Shown: positions 1 through 9,113 of the stretch, in pieces | How the letters are laid out: every line of letters begins with the position of its first letter | Numbering within the stretch: position 1 is the stretch's first letter | Origin: Sulfuracidifex tepidarius | GTDB lineage: Archaea; Thermoproteota; Thermoprotei_A; Sulfolobales; Sulfolobaceae | Direction of reading: 5' to 3' | Length of the DNA stretch: 64,000 nucleotides | NCBI RefSeq assembly: GCF_008326425.1 | Contig: NZ_AP018929.1 | Span: 1,998,875-2,062,874, forward strand | The notes under the pieces: model-generated | The model's input: only the letters and a program-made list of their open reading frames with translations | The model's database searches: none | What the model was told of the DNA's origin: nothing | Program-made: the position numbers and the translations under genes

Positions 1-133
1 TCTCCCTTCCTTTCAAAGATATCATGTTTATCTGAAGAAAGAAAAGAATGTTTTTTTATTTAAGCTTTACGTAATAAAGTAAATAAGGTAAACTTTTTTT
101 AAATAGAGTAAACTCTCCTCTTTCAGAAAAACT

Positions 134-1690
134 ATGGATAAAAAAGTGGTCGTAGCTCTCGTGATTGTTTTGATTGTGGGAGCGAGCTTAGGTTTCTTTT
201 TAGGTCATGTTTCAACGTCAACATCTCCTTCAACAACTTCATCGTCGACCTCATCGTCTACGTCATCAGCGTCCACAGTTTCTATGTCTTCTACAACCTC
301 TAATGTAAGCTTCAACGTATATATGGACGGAATCCTCTTCACCGATTTCTATTACCCTTCAAATTCTCCATCAGCGGATCCCTCAAATTTCGTCATGTAC
401 GGAATGACATCTAATAGAGACCCAGTGATCGCTGGTCATCTTAACGTTTCTTGGATAACTCCACTAATGGGAAACTTCGAGCAAAACATGACCCTATGGA
501 ACCAACTGAACAAGGAATACGGGAAATCCTTCGGTGCAGCGTACAGACAGGCTACGGGAATAGCCGTAGGTCCCACTGAAGCAAACGGGATGGTATATGT
601 AGCAAGTGACGCTGGTTGGGTGTACGGAATAAACGAGATGAACGGAAAGATTGTCTTCATGCTTTATACTCCGGGAACTCTGAGCATGTGGGAGCCTCTG
701 ATCTATCACGGTGTAGGGTTAGTAGGTTTAGGTGGAGCTATGTTTGACTATCAACAGGGAGCTCTGAACGGATTCGGAGGAGGTCATAGGGGACAATACA
801 CTGGTATAAATGGGTTACTTGCTTTCAACGCTACTGATGGGAAACCCCTGTGGCTCGATTTAACCAGATCTCAAGCAATGCCTACCGGAGTTATAAATGA
901 CGGAATAGTCTACTGGGATGATGGAGACGGTGTAATTCACGCTACTAACATAACTGACGGAAAGACGTTGTGGACTTTCCAATATGACGGAAGCGGAAAC
1001 ATGGCATCTCTTGACTTCTATCACGGGATAGTTATAGCTGGCTTCTCACAAGCTTATCCTACTAACACGTCTGCAATAGTAGGAGTTTACGCATCTAACG
1101 GAAGTGAGGCATGGATGATCAAGTTGCCCTACGCTACTACGTCCGCAGTGGGAGACGCAGTAATGAGCGTGTATGACGGATATGTAGTGGACGGGTTCTT
1201 AGGTTATGGGAACGGAAGCCTTCCTTTATTGAATCACATTTATTCAATGCAAGTCCTGTTAGTAGCTAATGCAACTACAGGCAACGTGATATGGACTGCC
1301 AATGTCACTGACGGATTCGTGCACCCAGGCGACACTAACAACGGTTATAATCCTGAGATCATAGGAGAGGTCATTTACGAACCTACGATAGAAGGTAATG
1401 TAATAGCATATAACATCACTGACGGAAAGATCATCTGGTCTTCACCGAAACTCTCCAACGGAGTGCTCCAAGCTGCTCCTACATATTACGACGGATATCT
1501 ATTTGTTCCAGCAGGATCTACCATAGCAGTACTCAACTCTACCAACGGAGACTTGGTGAACGTCTTCCACACTCAGTTTATAATGAGACAGCAGATGATC
1601 ATAGTCGGTAACACTCTAATTGAAGCTAGCGGTACTAATTACGTCTTCGCTGTTCCAGTATACAATGTGATTCATGAGAGCTCTATTTAA
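134..1690 (+). CDS. Membrane-anchored PQQ-type beta-propeller protein
   Basis: The 518-residue protein starts with one membrane segment (about residues 5-24), then a Ser/Thr-rich linker (about 27-57) of the kind used to hold a domain off the cell surface. The rest consists of blade repeats of the form N-A/I-T-D/N-G-K-x-x-W, which is the PQQ-dehydrogenase/quinoprotein-like propeller signature (for example NATDGKPLW, NITDGKTLW, NITDGKIIW). The propeller should face outside and carries many N-x-S/T sequons. I see no clear PQQ-ligand residues, so enzyme activity is not established; it could be a redox or binding scaffold. A paralogue lies at 50189-51823. A TATA-like stretch (about 93-104) precedes a short leader. 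Confidence is high for the fold and low for function. Confidence 0.8.
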   Translation: MDKKVVVALVIVLIVGASLGFFLGHVSTSTSPSTTSSSTSSSTSSASTVSMSSTTSNVSFNVYMDGILFTDFYYPSNSPSADPSNFVMYGMTSNRDPVIAGHLNVSWITPLMGNFEQNMTLWNQLNKEYGKSFGAAYRQATGIAVGPTEANGMVYVASDAGWVYGINEMNGKIVFMLYTPGTLSMWEPLIYHGVGLVGLGGAMFDYQQGALNGFGGGHRGQYTGINGLLAFNATDGKPLWLDLTRSQAMPTGVINDGIVYWDDGDGVIHATNITDGKTLWTFQYDGSGNMASLDFYHGIVIAGFSQAYPTNTSAIVGVYASNGSEAWMIKLPYATTSAVGDAVMSVYDGYVVDGFLGYGNGSLPLLNHIYSMQVLLVANATTGNVIWTANVTDGFVHPGDTNNGYNPEIIGEVIYEPTIEGNVIAYNITDGKIIWSSPKLSNGVLQAAPTYYDGYLFVPAGSTIAVLNSTNGDLVNVFHTQFIMRQQMIIVGNTLIEASGTNYVFAVPVYNVIHESSI

Positions 1691-2252
1691 AAGGAAAATT
1701 ATTACCATTTTTAGAAATCTTTTATTTACTAAGTGATATATTTTTCTTAAATCATTGTGACTGCAATATATCAAGTCTAAAGCGTTTGTCCTTTCCATTC
1801 TTAAAACAAGAAGATTCGTATTAGTGTCGCTTTGTAGAACACTTCAATCTCTTTAGATTTTAGTAGTTAGCAATTAATTCTAAGTTTTATATTTAGTTGA
1901 AAGAAAATTAAAGGTAAATCCTAATAAGATTTGAAGAGATCTAAAAGGATATTAGACTGGAATATTCTTAAATCATCTATAGTCTGTGAGCTAGCTTATT
2001 AATTCCTTTCCCTTATTTATAATAAATTATGGATCATTATTAGAATAATAACAACAATGTTTTCCTATTTATATGGATTACTTGACTGTAATGAAAGCGT
2101 AATCCATTGAGGTAATTTCGTGCTTCAAGTCCTAAACTTGCTCAATTACCAATATATACTCGAGACTTATCCTAAAAGGAAAGAGTTCGCTAAGATCTAC
2201 TATTATGCGATTATTCCTTTGAGAATATATATTAGAGAATCACAATATCTTT
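1691..2252. other. Gene-free AT-rich spacer with one inverted repeat
   Basis: No convincing gene is seen here. The stretch is AT-rich, contains the inverted repeat at 2073-2107 and ends in the promoter of the 191-residue gene (TATA-like GAATATATATTA at about 2223-2234, close to 25 nt before its ATG). Confidence 0.5.
2073..2107. repeat. Perfect 9-bp inverted repeat upstream of small Gly-rich gene
   Basis: ATGGATTAC at 2073-2081 and GTAATCCAT at 2099-2107 are exact reverse complements separated by 17 nt. It sits about 150 nt before the next gene's start. It may be an operator for a dimeric regulator or an RNA hairpin; the sequence does not decide. Confidence 0.4.
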
Positions 2253-2828
2253 ATGGGATTTCCATTCTTCGGACAACAACCTACGTTCGGGTCAGCTCTT
2301 TGTGGAGGCTCCATAGGACTAGGAGGGAAGACAATGAACGTACCACTCCAATATCCTATAAATATGCAGTACGTGGGACAACAAGTAGCCTCTTACTTGA
2401 GTGGAAGGGGATTTGAAGTTAACCCAATGATAAGCCAGAACATGGCGGTAATCCAAGCGAGACATTCCAGTCTGTTAGGCTATTTCACCGATTCAAATAA
2501 GTCTTATACTATAAGGATTTGCCAAGGACAAGGTTCTGCGACCATTGAAACGGGAGTAGCTAATTGGATCCAGGACTTAGTACCGTTGGCAATGGGCGGA
2601 GGTTTCTCTTTCTTTAGCGATGACATGTTACACAACAAGTTACTGAGCATCCTGGGGTTAGGAGGGACTGCTTTCGACGCCTACCATGTATATCAACAGT
2701 ACACCGGAGAAGACCAGTTACTCAACTATATAGCACAAATAGTATCAAGCGCACCTCCAGCTCAGGGAGGTAACATGGGAGGTAACATGGGAGGGTTCCC
2801 TCCGCAGGGCGGTTTTCCTCCTTACTAA
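2253..2828 (+). CDS. Hypothetical protein with Gly/Pro/Gln-rich tail
   Basis: The 191-residue product has a Gly-rich N-terminus, a mixed middle domain (about 30-165) and a low-complexity tail built on GGNMGG and FPPQGGFPPY. There is no signal peptide; one moderately hydrophobic Gly-rich stretch (about 112-125) might associate with membrane. I do not recognise a family with certainty, although small proteins of this style occur in Sulfolobales. The TATA box about 25 nt upstream implies a near-leaderless mRNA and supports this start. An overlapping frame from 2120 is rejected as a shadow. Confidence 0.65.
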   Translation: MGFPFFGQQPTFGSALCGGSIGLGGKTMNVPLQYPINMQYVGQQVASYLSGRGFEVNPMISQNMAVIQARHSSLLGYFTDSNKSYTIRICQGQGSATIETGVANWIQDLVPLAMGGGFSFFSDDMLHNKLLSILGLGGTAFDAYHVYQQYTGEDQLLNYIAQIVSSAPPAQGGNMGGNMGGFPPQGGFPPY

Positions 2829-3290
2829 ATATTTAAATTAGACATGTAGATTGAAACTTTTTACGTGTTTCAACATATATGAGATCTGATTAAATAGTAC
2901 TATAGAAAGAGATTTTTTGAAACTTATGGGCATCACTTTTGCTGATTTCTTTTAATAAGTGTTATCTTAATAGGGGTTTGAGGGAGTGGAAGATCCCATC
3001 GGTGGTATTTGCCTGAATAGCACTTCCCTTACAACGTTATTGAGGAAGGCCTATTCAAACAAAAATTTGTTATCATCATTTTTATCTTTTTGTTCCTTAA
3101 TAACATATTTTTCTTGCACTGTTAGAATCAAAGCAGTATTACTTTTTGATTAAAATGGAAGTAACTATCCCTTTCTATTCTTAAAAAGTAAGGAGGCTAA
3201 ACAGAGATACATTATCCATATATTTAAAACATTTACAGTTGATCGATAGTAAAACTTAAATGGCGTAAGAAAAAACACTCCTGAACTTTA
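2829..3290. other. Gene-free spacer with a GC-richer possible gene scrap
   Basis: The stretch is mostly AT-rich. About 2970-3060 is richer in GC and on the minus strand reads as a short open stretch ending ...RQIPPMGSSTPSNPY-stop, which could be the last residues of a decayed gene; it has no start and no long frame. TATA-like motifs near 3216-3229 and 3253-3261 probably serve the permease downstream. Confidence 0.35.
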
Positions 3291-4802
3291 ATGGGAGAAA
3301 AGTCAGTTTTCACTCGTGAGTCCTCTGGTCTGATAAAGGACGTAAATGGTTTGGACGCTGTAATGTTGAACTTGGGTAACATGTCAGCCGGTGTCGCGCT
3401 ATTCACTAGCATAAGCCCTTACATACCTCAGGGCGGTGTGATATGGATCGCTGCCATCATCGGTCTTTTCCTTACCCTTCCACAAGCTTATATTTACAGC
3501 TACTTGAGCAGGAAGATTGCAAGGACAGGAGGTGACTACATATGGATTTCCAGAACCTTCAATGGGTTACTTGGTACGACCATGGCATTTGCGCTGATGA
3601 TAGAGTCTACAGCGTATTTCGCTCTGATCGCCTTTTTCTTCTCACAGACTGTAGGTTCATTCCTGAGTACAGTGGGACTCATGGACGGTATACCTTCCCT
3701 TGTGTCACTGTCGAACACTTTATCGTCTCCTTTAATCTCGTACTTGCTTGGTGCGCTCATCTTCGGTATTGCCATAGGCTTCAACATAGCAAAGGCAAAG
3801 TGGGGTTACACTCTAGTGACGATCAGCGGAATAATAGCAATGATAGCCACTGTAATAGCTATGGCGATTCTAGCTTCTAACATCGGTGATTTCCACACTG
3901 CAATATCTAAGTTCATCTCCGTGGAGGGGATAACTCCTCCTTCAAATTACAAGGCTACGGTTTCACCGTTCAGCTTGGTCGCAACGATAGGAATACTTCC
4001 GATAATAGCTATCTTCACTTACCCCTGGATGCAAGCTACTCCTGCTGTTGCAGCTGAAGTGAAGAAAGAGAAGTTTCTGAAGTACGGAGTTTATGTCCCT
4101 CTTCTCGTCACTGGACTCCTTGTAACTTTGGGTTTCCTACTGATGTACGAAGCCGGTGGGTATTACTTCACCAATTACGAGTTCATAAACAACGGGTTTA
4201 CATACACCTTCTGGACAGTGGCTATGGGTCTAACTAATAACCTTCCTCTTCAGGCTGTGTTAGGTATAGGACTAATAATGTGGGAGTTCTCAATCCTGGC
4301 TTACGGTGTGATAGTGTTCGCCAGATACATATTCGCGATGGCGTTTGATAGGGTGTTTCCTGAGATATTTACAAGGCTCAACAGGGGAGGCTCTCCTGTT
4401 TATACTCATGTTTTCGACCTCGCTTTGACTCTGGGGTTACTGGTCTTCCCTGTGGTGTCTATAAGTGGTGCAACATCTCTCTATGGTGCTATAGTTATAG
4501 GAATGATATATTTCATGGTAGTGAGCATCGCAGCGTTTCTAATTTCTATGAGAGAGAAAATATACACACTTCTACTCGCTTCTGTCATGGAGGTCGCCTA
4601 CTTTGCATTCCTTACATATGAGGCTGTAACGAATCCTACATTTTCGTTCATAAACGCTAACGGGAGTCCGAACCCAGTAACGTTGACTTTCGTGGTTCTA
4701 GCCTTCGTTATCGGTGCTGTCATATATCTTGCTTCCAAGTTCTACAATAAGAAGAAGGGAGTCGATATAGACATGGCATACAAGGAAATACCGCCCGAAT
4801 GA
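3291..4802 (+). CDS. APC-superfamily amino acid permease
   Basis: The 503-residue polytopic membrane protein has about 12 hydrophobic segments. Its first helix region (VMLNLGNMSAGVALF) and the RTGGDYIWISR motif near residue 80 are typical of the amino acid-polyamine-cation (APC) family, in which this Gly-Asp-Tyr loop follows helix 2. It should import amino acids or amines by ion coupling; the substrate cannot be read from sequence. It stands alone between AT-rich spacers, so it is probably monocistronic. The length is normal for the family. Confidence 0.85.
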   Translation: MGEKSVFTRESSGLIKDVNGLDAVMLNLGNMSAGVALFTSISPYIPQGGVIWIAAIIGLFLTLPQAYIYSYLSRKIARTGGDYIWISRTFNGLLGTTMAFALMIESTAYFALIAFFFSQTVGSFLSTVGLMDGIPSLVSLSNTLSSPLISYLLGALIFGIAIGFNIAKAKWGYTLVTISGIIAMIATVIAMAILASNIGDFHTAISKFISVEGITPPSNYKATVSPFSLVATIGILPIIAIFTYPWMQATPAVAAEVKKEKFLKYGVYVPLLVTGLLVTLGFLLMYEAGGYYFTNYEFINNGFTYTFWTVAMGLTNNLPLQAVLGIGLIMWEFSILAYGVIVFARYIFAMAFDRVFPEIFTRLNRGGSPVYTHVFDLALTLGLLVFPVVSISGATSLYGAIVIGMIYFMVVSIAAFLISMREKIYTLLLASVMEVAYFAFLTYEAVTNPTFSFINANGSPNPVTLTFVVLAFVIGAVIYLASKFYNKKKGVDIDMAYKEIPPE

Positions 4803-4909
4803 CCTTTTTTATTTTTATAATTTCTTTATAAATATATTTTGGAATATATGTATTTTTATTTATCTCTTATAAGATTTTCTCTAATTCTACAAGATCTTAA
4901 TATAGCGAA

Positions 4910-5071
4910 TCATTCGGCCCTAACGAAGGCTTCATGTGCTGCATCTATTGGGCAGTCCTCAGTATTTGCAAAGTCATATCTAGGAACACTCTCAGCTTGT
5001 ATCTCTGCGGTTGTTAGCAAGGTGAAGAGATGAAGCAAACCTCCTTTTGAGTCATCTATGTGATACTTATT
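4910..5071 (-). pseudogene. Possible C-terminal gene remnant
   Basis: A minus-strand frame of about 53 codons between two stops reads like real protein, with peptides such as DDSKGGLLHLFTLLTTAE and CPIDAAHEAFVRAE just before the stop. It has no start, no ribosome-binding site and no open sequence upstream. I cannot name the family. It most likely is the tail of a deleted gene. Confidence 0.3.
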
Positions 5072-5269
5072 CTGTCAGTGACTGTCTGGGCATGTCATCC
5101 TCAAAAGGCTACATTTAAACTAGGAGAACACCGTCATGAGAGTACGGACTTTCACTTCTATCAGGATAAATGAGACTTATATCTACCTTTTCACCTAATG
5201 ATAAAAAAAAGAGGATATAGAAAAAATGCTAAAAAATTAGCTTATTTAAGAACTATAGCTTTAAACTAG

Positions 5270-5335
5270 TTATTGTTTTTTCTGTCCTTGAGCTGGCTGA
5301 TCTTTCTTCTGGCCCTTTTCCTTCTTGCCTGCCAT
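5270..5335 (-). CDS. Possible tiny Lys/Gln-rich protein
   Basis: An ATG at 5335 (or at 5362, in frame) opens a frame of 21 (or 30) residues, beginning MAGKKEKGQKKDQ and ending GQKKQ before a TAA. The composition is strongly basic and looks non-random for this AT-rich context, like short basic tails of archaeal nucleic-acid-binding proteins. Length alone makes this weak; conservation in relatives would decide. Confidence 0.3.
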   Translation of the reverse strand: MAGKKEKGQKKDQPAQGQKKQ

Positions 5336-5601
5336 TTTAACCCTGATTCTAATCTCCTTCATATGTTTAAAAGACTTCTTGACTATATTAGAGTAAACAG
5401 TAACATAAAACTCTAAGGTAAATTAGAGAATTCTAGTTAGTTTTATACGTAATAGTTTCATAAATTTTCTATAGTTTAAGGGGTAAATTATAAATAATTT
5501 TTATTATTCTATACATAGAGTACGTTAGAAAACAACGTGAAAGTCCTCTATTCACGTTGATTCTTATAAAGAGAAAAAATGTTCTATACTGAAACAAAAA
5601 A

Positions 5602-7011
5602 TTACTTCTTTAAGGAGTTTAGTACCTTCTCCCCGACTATCATGGACGAGATAGTCACCATCGGTACTCCTATCCCGGGTTGAGTGTATTGGCCTACGTA
5701 GAAAAGGTTAGGTATCTTTCTGTTCCTCATGGGTAAACGGAACGGACCGGTCTGGTCTAACGTATGGGATATACCGAAAGCTGTCCCTTTGTAAGAGTTG
5801 TAGTCTTCCTCGAAGTTTATAGACCGGTAGACTCTCTGGAACTTAACTTGGAACTTGCTCCCCGTCTTGACCATGAAGTCCTTGACCACCAGGTCAACGA
5901 AGTTCTGGTATTGAGGAAACAGGAGCCCAGGAGAGACCGGGATCAAGAATACTAGGTCGTCTCCTTTAAGTGAATCGTCAGTTGCCTTCCTATAGCTCAC
6001 GTAGTACGACATGTTCTGTGGGTCTGGTTCTTTACCTTGTGATATGGAGTCGAAATGTACCTTCCAGTTTCCGTTTATCACTATCGTGTGATGAGGAGCC
6101 TTCACTTCGCCCTCCACACCTAGGTAAGCCAAGATTGCTGAGGGTGAGAGTTTCTTACGCTCCCAGAAGGACTCCCCCCTCATTGTGTACTCGAAAGGTA
6201 AGAGGGTATCGGCGTAGTGGTAGTCCATGTTGAATATGAAGACGTCCCCTTCCTCTCTCTCGTCCCCTGACCTGACCGCAACTACACTCTCGTCGACGTC
6301 AACTTTGCTCACCTCGTGGTTGAACTTGAACTCAACTCCCGCCCTCTTGCATAAGTCGTATAACCTCTGTACCATGCCTGCGAAACCGCCTTCAGGGTAA
6401 TATACTCCTTTCCCGAAGATTGCGTAGTTCACCATGGCGTAAACTGCAGGGGTATTGAAAGGGGAACCTCCAAGGAAGACCGAGGAGAACCCCATGGACT
6501 TCAGTGAAAAATCATCAGTGAAGTATTTCCTATTGAAAGAGTCCAAACTTGAAAAGATCGGGAACCTACCCAAGTTCCTCAGGATCATGGGGTCCAGGAA
6601 GTCTGAGAACTTCATTTCCTTGAAGAGGAACCTCTCCATGGCTAAGTCGTACATGAACCTGGTGTCATCCATGTACTTCTTGACTTCCCCGGAGAGGGGG
6701 AAGGAGTCCTTCCTGAAGTCCCCGTGCTTTTCGTCCAAGTTTAACTTTCCGGTGTAGAGGGAAAAAAGGGGGTCTACTTCCTTAACTCTTGGAAGTTCCT
6801 CTCCAACCTCTCGGTAAAACCTCTCGAACACTTCCGGCATGAGGTACCACGAAGGCCCCATGTCGAAGGAGAACTCCCCGTGAGAGAACCCCCTAGCCCT
6901 CCCTCCGGGCCGGTCCAGTTTCTCTAGTACGGTTACTTGTAAACCTTTCTTCTGGAGGTACAGAGCTGTAGATAGCCCGCCTATTCCGGCTCCCACTACT
7001 ACAGCCTTCAT
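5602..7011 (-). CDS. crtI: Phytoene desaturase-type carotenoid oxidoreductase
   Basis: The 469-residue protein begins with a Rossmann FAD motif ([16 protein letters not shown], residues about 5-20) followed by an acidic residue and PGGRA. It ends with the CrtI-type C-terminal FAD region ([14 protein letters not shown], about residues 440-453). This is the phytoene desaturase/isomerase family, which makes lycopene from phytoene. Its start overlaps the stop of crtZ by 4 nt, so the two are translationally coupled in a leftward operon, back to back with crtB-crtY-glycosyltransferase. Context makes the desaturase role likely; the family also includes ketolases and saturases. Confidence 0.88.
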   Translation of the reverse strand: MKAVVVGAGIGGLSTALYLQKKGLQVTVLEKLDRPGGRARGFSHGEFSFDMGPSWYLMPEVFERFYREVGEELPRVKEVDPLFSLYTGKLNLDEKHGDFRKDSFPLSGEVKKYMDDTRFMYDLAMERFLFKEMKFSDFLDPMILRNLGRFPIFSSLDSFNRKYFTDDFSLKSMGFSSVFLGGSPFNTPAVYAMVNYAIFGKGVYYPEGGFAGMVQRLYDLCKRAGVEFKFNHEVSKVDVDESVVAVRSGDEREEGDVFIFNMDYHYADTLLPFEYTMRGESFWERKKLSPSAILAYLGVEGEVKAPHHTIVINGNWKVHFDSISQGKEPDPQNMSYYVSYRKATDDSLKGDDLVFLIPVSPGLLFPQYQNFVDLVVKDFMVKTGSKFQVKFQRVYRSINFEEDYNSYKGTAFGISHTLDQTGPFRLPMRNRKIPNLFYVGQYTQPGIGVPMVTISSMIVGEKVLNSLKK

Positions 7012-7478
7012 GCCTTCTGCCTCGCCTCCTCAGGTATCTTATCTATCCCCTTTATCACTAAGAGGAAGCCCCAGTTCCCCTTACCTTCCTTGTGATGTAC
7101 ATCGTGAACCAGTATGAGCTCCCTGAACGGTTGGTGTCTGAGCCCCCAAGAACGTAAGTGGAGGTGACGGTCGTGGATTATCATGTCGTGGACGAACGCG
7201 TACGCAACCCCGTAACCTGTCATCCCTAAAGCGATGGAGAGGAAGAACGGGTTACCCGTGGTTATCCACTTCAATATGAGGAAAATGGAGATCCCTGCAA
7301 ATAATATCCCGAAGGCGTCGTTCTTCTCTAGTTCCCTCTGAACCCTCTTGTGATGGTCCTCGTGGACGAACCATAGAATCCCGTGCATTAGGTACTTGTG
7401 CATAAGCCTAGCTATCAACTCCATGCCGAAGAAAGTAGCAACTCCAAGCGAGATCAATTCTAAAGTTTCAATGAACAT
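7008..7478 (-). CDS. crtZ: Beta-carotene hydroxylase
   Basis: The 156-residue membrane protein has the fatty-acid-hydroxylase histidine clusters in order: [24 protein letters not shown] and HDVHHKEG. These bind the di-iron centre of CrtZ-type carotene 3-hydroxylases. It would hydroxylate the beta rings to give zeaxanthin. A TATA-like motif on the minus strand at about 7496-7506 lies about 25 nt before the ATG, so the mRNA is nearly leaderless. It is the first gene of the crtZ-crtI operon. Confidence 0.9.
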   Translation of the reverse strand: MFIETLELISLGVATFFGMELIARLMHKYLMHGILWFVHEDHHKRVQRELEKNDAFGILFAGISIFLILKWITTGNPFFLSIALGMTGYGVAYAFVHDMIIHDRHLHLRSWGLRHQPFRELILVHDVHHKEGKGNWGFLLVIKGIDKIPEEARQKA

Positions 7479-7495
7479 GAGATGTAGTTAATCTG

Positions 7496-7540
7496 TTAAT
7501 ATAAAAGAATCTGTTAGATCAATTTTAACCTTCTTATAAA
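7496..7540. promoter_or_regulatory. Divergent carotenoid promoters
   Basis: The spacer between crtZ and crtB (7479-7602) holds a minus-strand TATA at 7496-7506 for crtZ-crtI and a plus-strand TTCTTATAAA at 7531-7540 that fits crtB, leaving a leader of about 40 nt there. The shared spacer suggests joint control of both operons. Confidence 0.5.
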
Positions 7541-7602
7541 ACTAGAAAGAAGAAAATTTTTTACACAATTACTTTTGCTACTCTTTTGATAAACAGTTAA
7601 TT

Positions 7603-8442
7603 ATGAAAGACCAACTTAACGCCATTTTCAGGAGAGGTAGTGTAACTTACTATAACAGCACTTTCCTTTTCCCTAAGCAGATAAGGAGGGACGTGACCAA
7701 GCTTTACGCGTTTGTGAGGGTCTTCGACGACTTAGTGGACAGTGTACCTCAGAAGGCAGAGGAGTTCTACGAGATGAGGAGGAAGTTCGAGCTAGCCCTG
7801 AAAGGAGAGGACGTGGAAGACGTAGTCCTCTCCAATTTCGTTGAGCTAATGGGAAGGAAGAAGCTCGAGAAGGGATGGGTAGACTCCTTCCTGAACTCCA
7901 TGGAGAGCGACCTCCACAAGAAGGTCTACTATACCCTTGACGAAACTTTAGGGTACATGTGGGGGTCTGCTGAAGTGGTGGGGCTGATGATGATGAAGAT
8001 ACTTAACTTAAAGGAGGAGGCGACCTACAACGCCAGGATGCTTGGGAGGGCCATGCAGTACCTTAACTTCATCAGGGATGTTAAGGAAGATATTGAAATG
8101 GGTAGACAGTACTTACCGGTCAAGGAAATGCAGGAGTTCGGGGTCAAGTCGTTAAGCGAATGTACAGATAACTTCAAGGATTTCCTGAGGTACCAGTTGA
8201 AGAGGTACATGTACTTCCAGAGGGAGGCGGAGAAAGGGTATAGGATGATACCTGCGAAGTATTTAATAGCGATCAAGACCGCAGGTGATATGTACAAGTG
8301 GACTGCAATGAAAATATGGATGGATCCATGCATCGTGAACAGGGAGAAGGTCAAGCCGAGAAAGAGGAGAGTCCTAGCTAGAGGCCTCTACAACTTCCTG
8401 GGTGTACCGATTTGGAATTTAGTTTCTTCCTACCGCATTTAG
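7603..8442 (+). CDS. crtB: Phytoene synthase
   Basis: The 279-residue protein has both Asp-rich motifs of squalene/phytoene synthases: FDDLVDS (D42, D43, D46) and RDVKEDIEMGRQYLP (D159, D163). These bind the Mg-diphosphates of two geranylgeranyl diphosphates during head-to-head condensation to phytoene. Length and motif spacing are normal. It is the first gene of the rightward carotenoid operon, and its 3' end overlaps the start of crtY by 31 nt. Confidence 0.93.
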   Translation: MKDQLNAIFRRGSVTYYNSTFLFPKQIRRDVTKLYAFVRVFDDLVDSVPQKAEEFYEMRRKFELALKGEDVEDVVLSNFVELMGRKKLEKGWVDSFLNSMESDLHKKVYYTLDETLGYMWGSAEVVGLMMMKILNLKEEATYNARMLGRAMQYLNFIRDVKEDIEMGRQYLPVKEMQEFGVKSLSECTDNFKDFLRYQLKRYMYFQREAEKGYRMIPAKYLIAIKTAGDMYKWTAMKIWMDPCIVNREKVKPRKRRVLARGLYNFLGVPIWNLVSSYRI

Positions 8443-9113
8443 CCTACATTGAAATAGACTCAATGATATTCTTCCCCACCTTGGCGATATCACTCCTCTT
8501 TCACGTAAGGAGGATGTATAAGTCCTTAGTATTCTCAATGGTGATGGTAGCTCCCCTATACTTGGTGTGGGACTTCTTGGCTACGTGGAAGGACTCTTGG
8601 AGCTTCAACCCACACTGGGTGTTAGGGGTCTACGTCGTAGACCTACCGGTGGAAGAGGTACTCTTCTTCTTTGTCACACCTTTCGCGACCCTCCTCATCT
8701 ACGACTTCGTGATGTGTAAGTTCAAGGAAAGGGAAATCAATTTCATCACCAGGAGGAAAGTGACTATCTCTGCACTTGTGTTGCTGTTCTTAGACGTCCT
8801 ATTCACGGGGTACTCTTACACCTTCGTAGACCTAATATACGTCTCGGCGTCGTTGCTCCTGTCCAACGTTTTAGACCCGGACATGTTAAGGTCGACGAAC
8901 TACTGGCTATTCGTAGCGTTAACGTATATACCGTTCCTCGTTTTCGACTACTTTCTAACGTCACTCCCTGTGGTCATTTACGGCCCTCACTCTATACTTG
9001 GTATAAGGATAGTCACGATCCCCATTGAGGACGCTTTATACTCCTTTTCGATGATGAACTTTTACACTCTATTCTATAGACAAGGTAGGAAAGTATGGAG
9101 CTTGATAGGTTAG
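8412..9113 (+). CDS. crtY: Lycopene beta-cyclase, fused CrtYc-CrtYd type
   Basis: The 233-residue protein has about six or seven membrane segments and two copies of the lycopene cyclase domain, as in archaeal fused CrtYcd enzymes. The copies carry the conserved acidic motifs LPVEEVLFFFVTPF (about residue 76) and IPIEDALYSFSM (about residue 203). It would close both ends of lycopene to give beta-carotene. The start is TTG, chosen because the residues before the first ATG (8463) match the usual N-terminus of the first domain. Confidence 0.88.
   Translation: MEFSFFLPHLAYIEIDSMIFFPTLAISLLFHVRRMYKSLVFSMVMVAPLYLVWDFLATWKDSWSFNPHWVLGVYVVDLPVEEVLFFFVTPFATLLIYDFVMCKFKEREINFITRRKVTISALVLLFLDVLFTGYSYTFVDLIYVSASLLLSNVLDPDMLRSTNYWLFVALTYIPFLVFDYFLTSLPVVIYGPHSILGIRIVTIPIEDALYSFSMMNFYTLFYRQGRKVWSLIG

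Larger units (their letters stand above)
4803..5601. other. 800-nt spacer with gene scraps
   Basis: No full gene is seen. It holds a possible gene tail at 4910-5071 (minus) and a tiny Lys/Gln-rich frame at 5270-5335 (minus), both listed separately. The rest is AT-rich. Confidence 0.5.

Noticed and set aside
2120-2416. 98-residue frame upstream of the Gly-rich protein
   Set aside because: It crosses the promoter and overlaps the start of the better supported gene.
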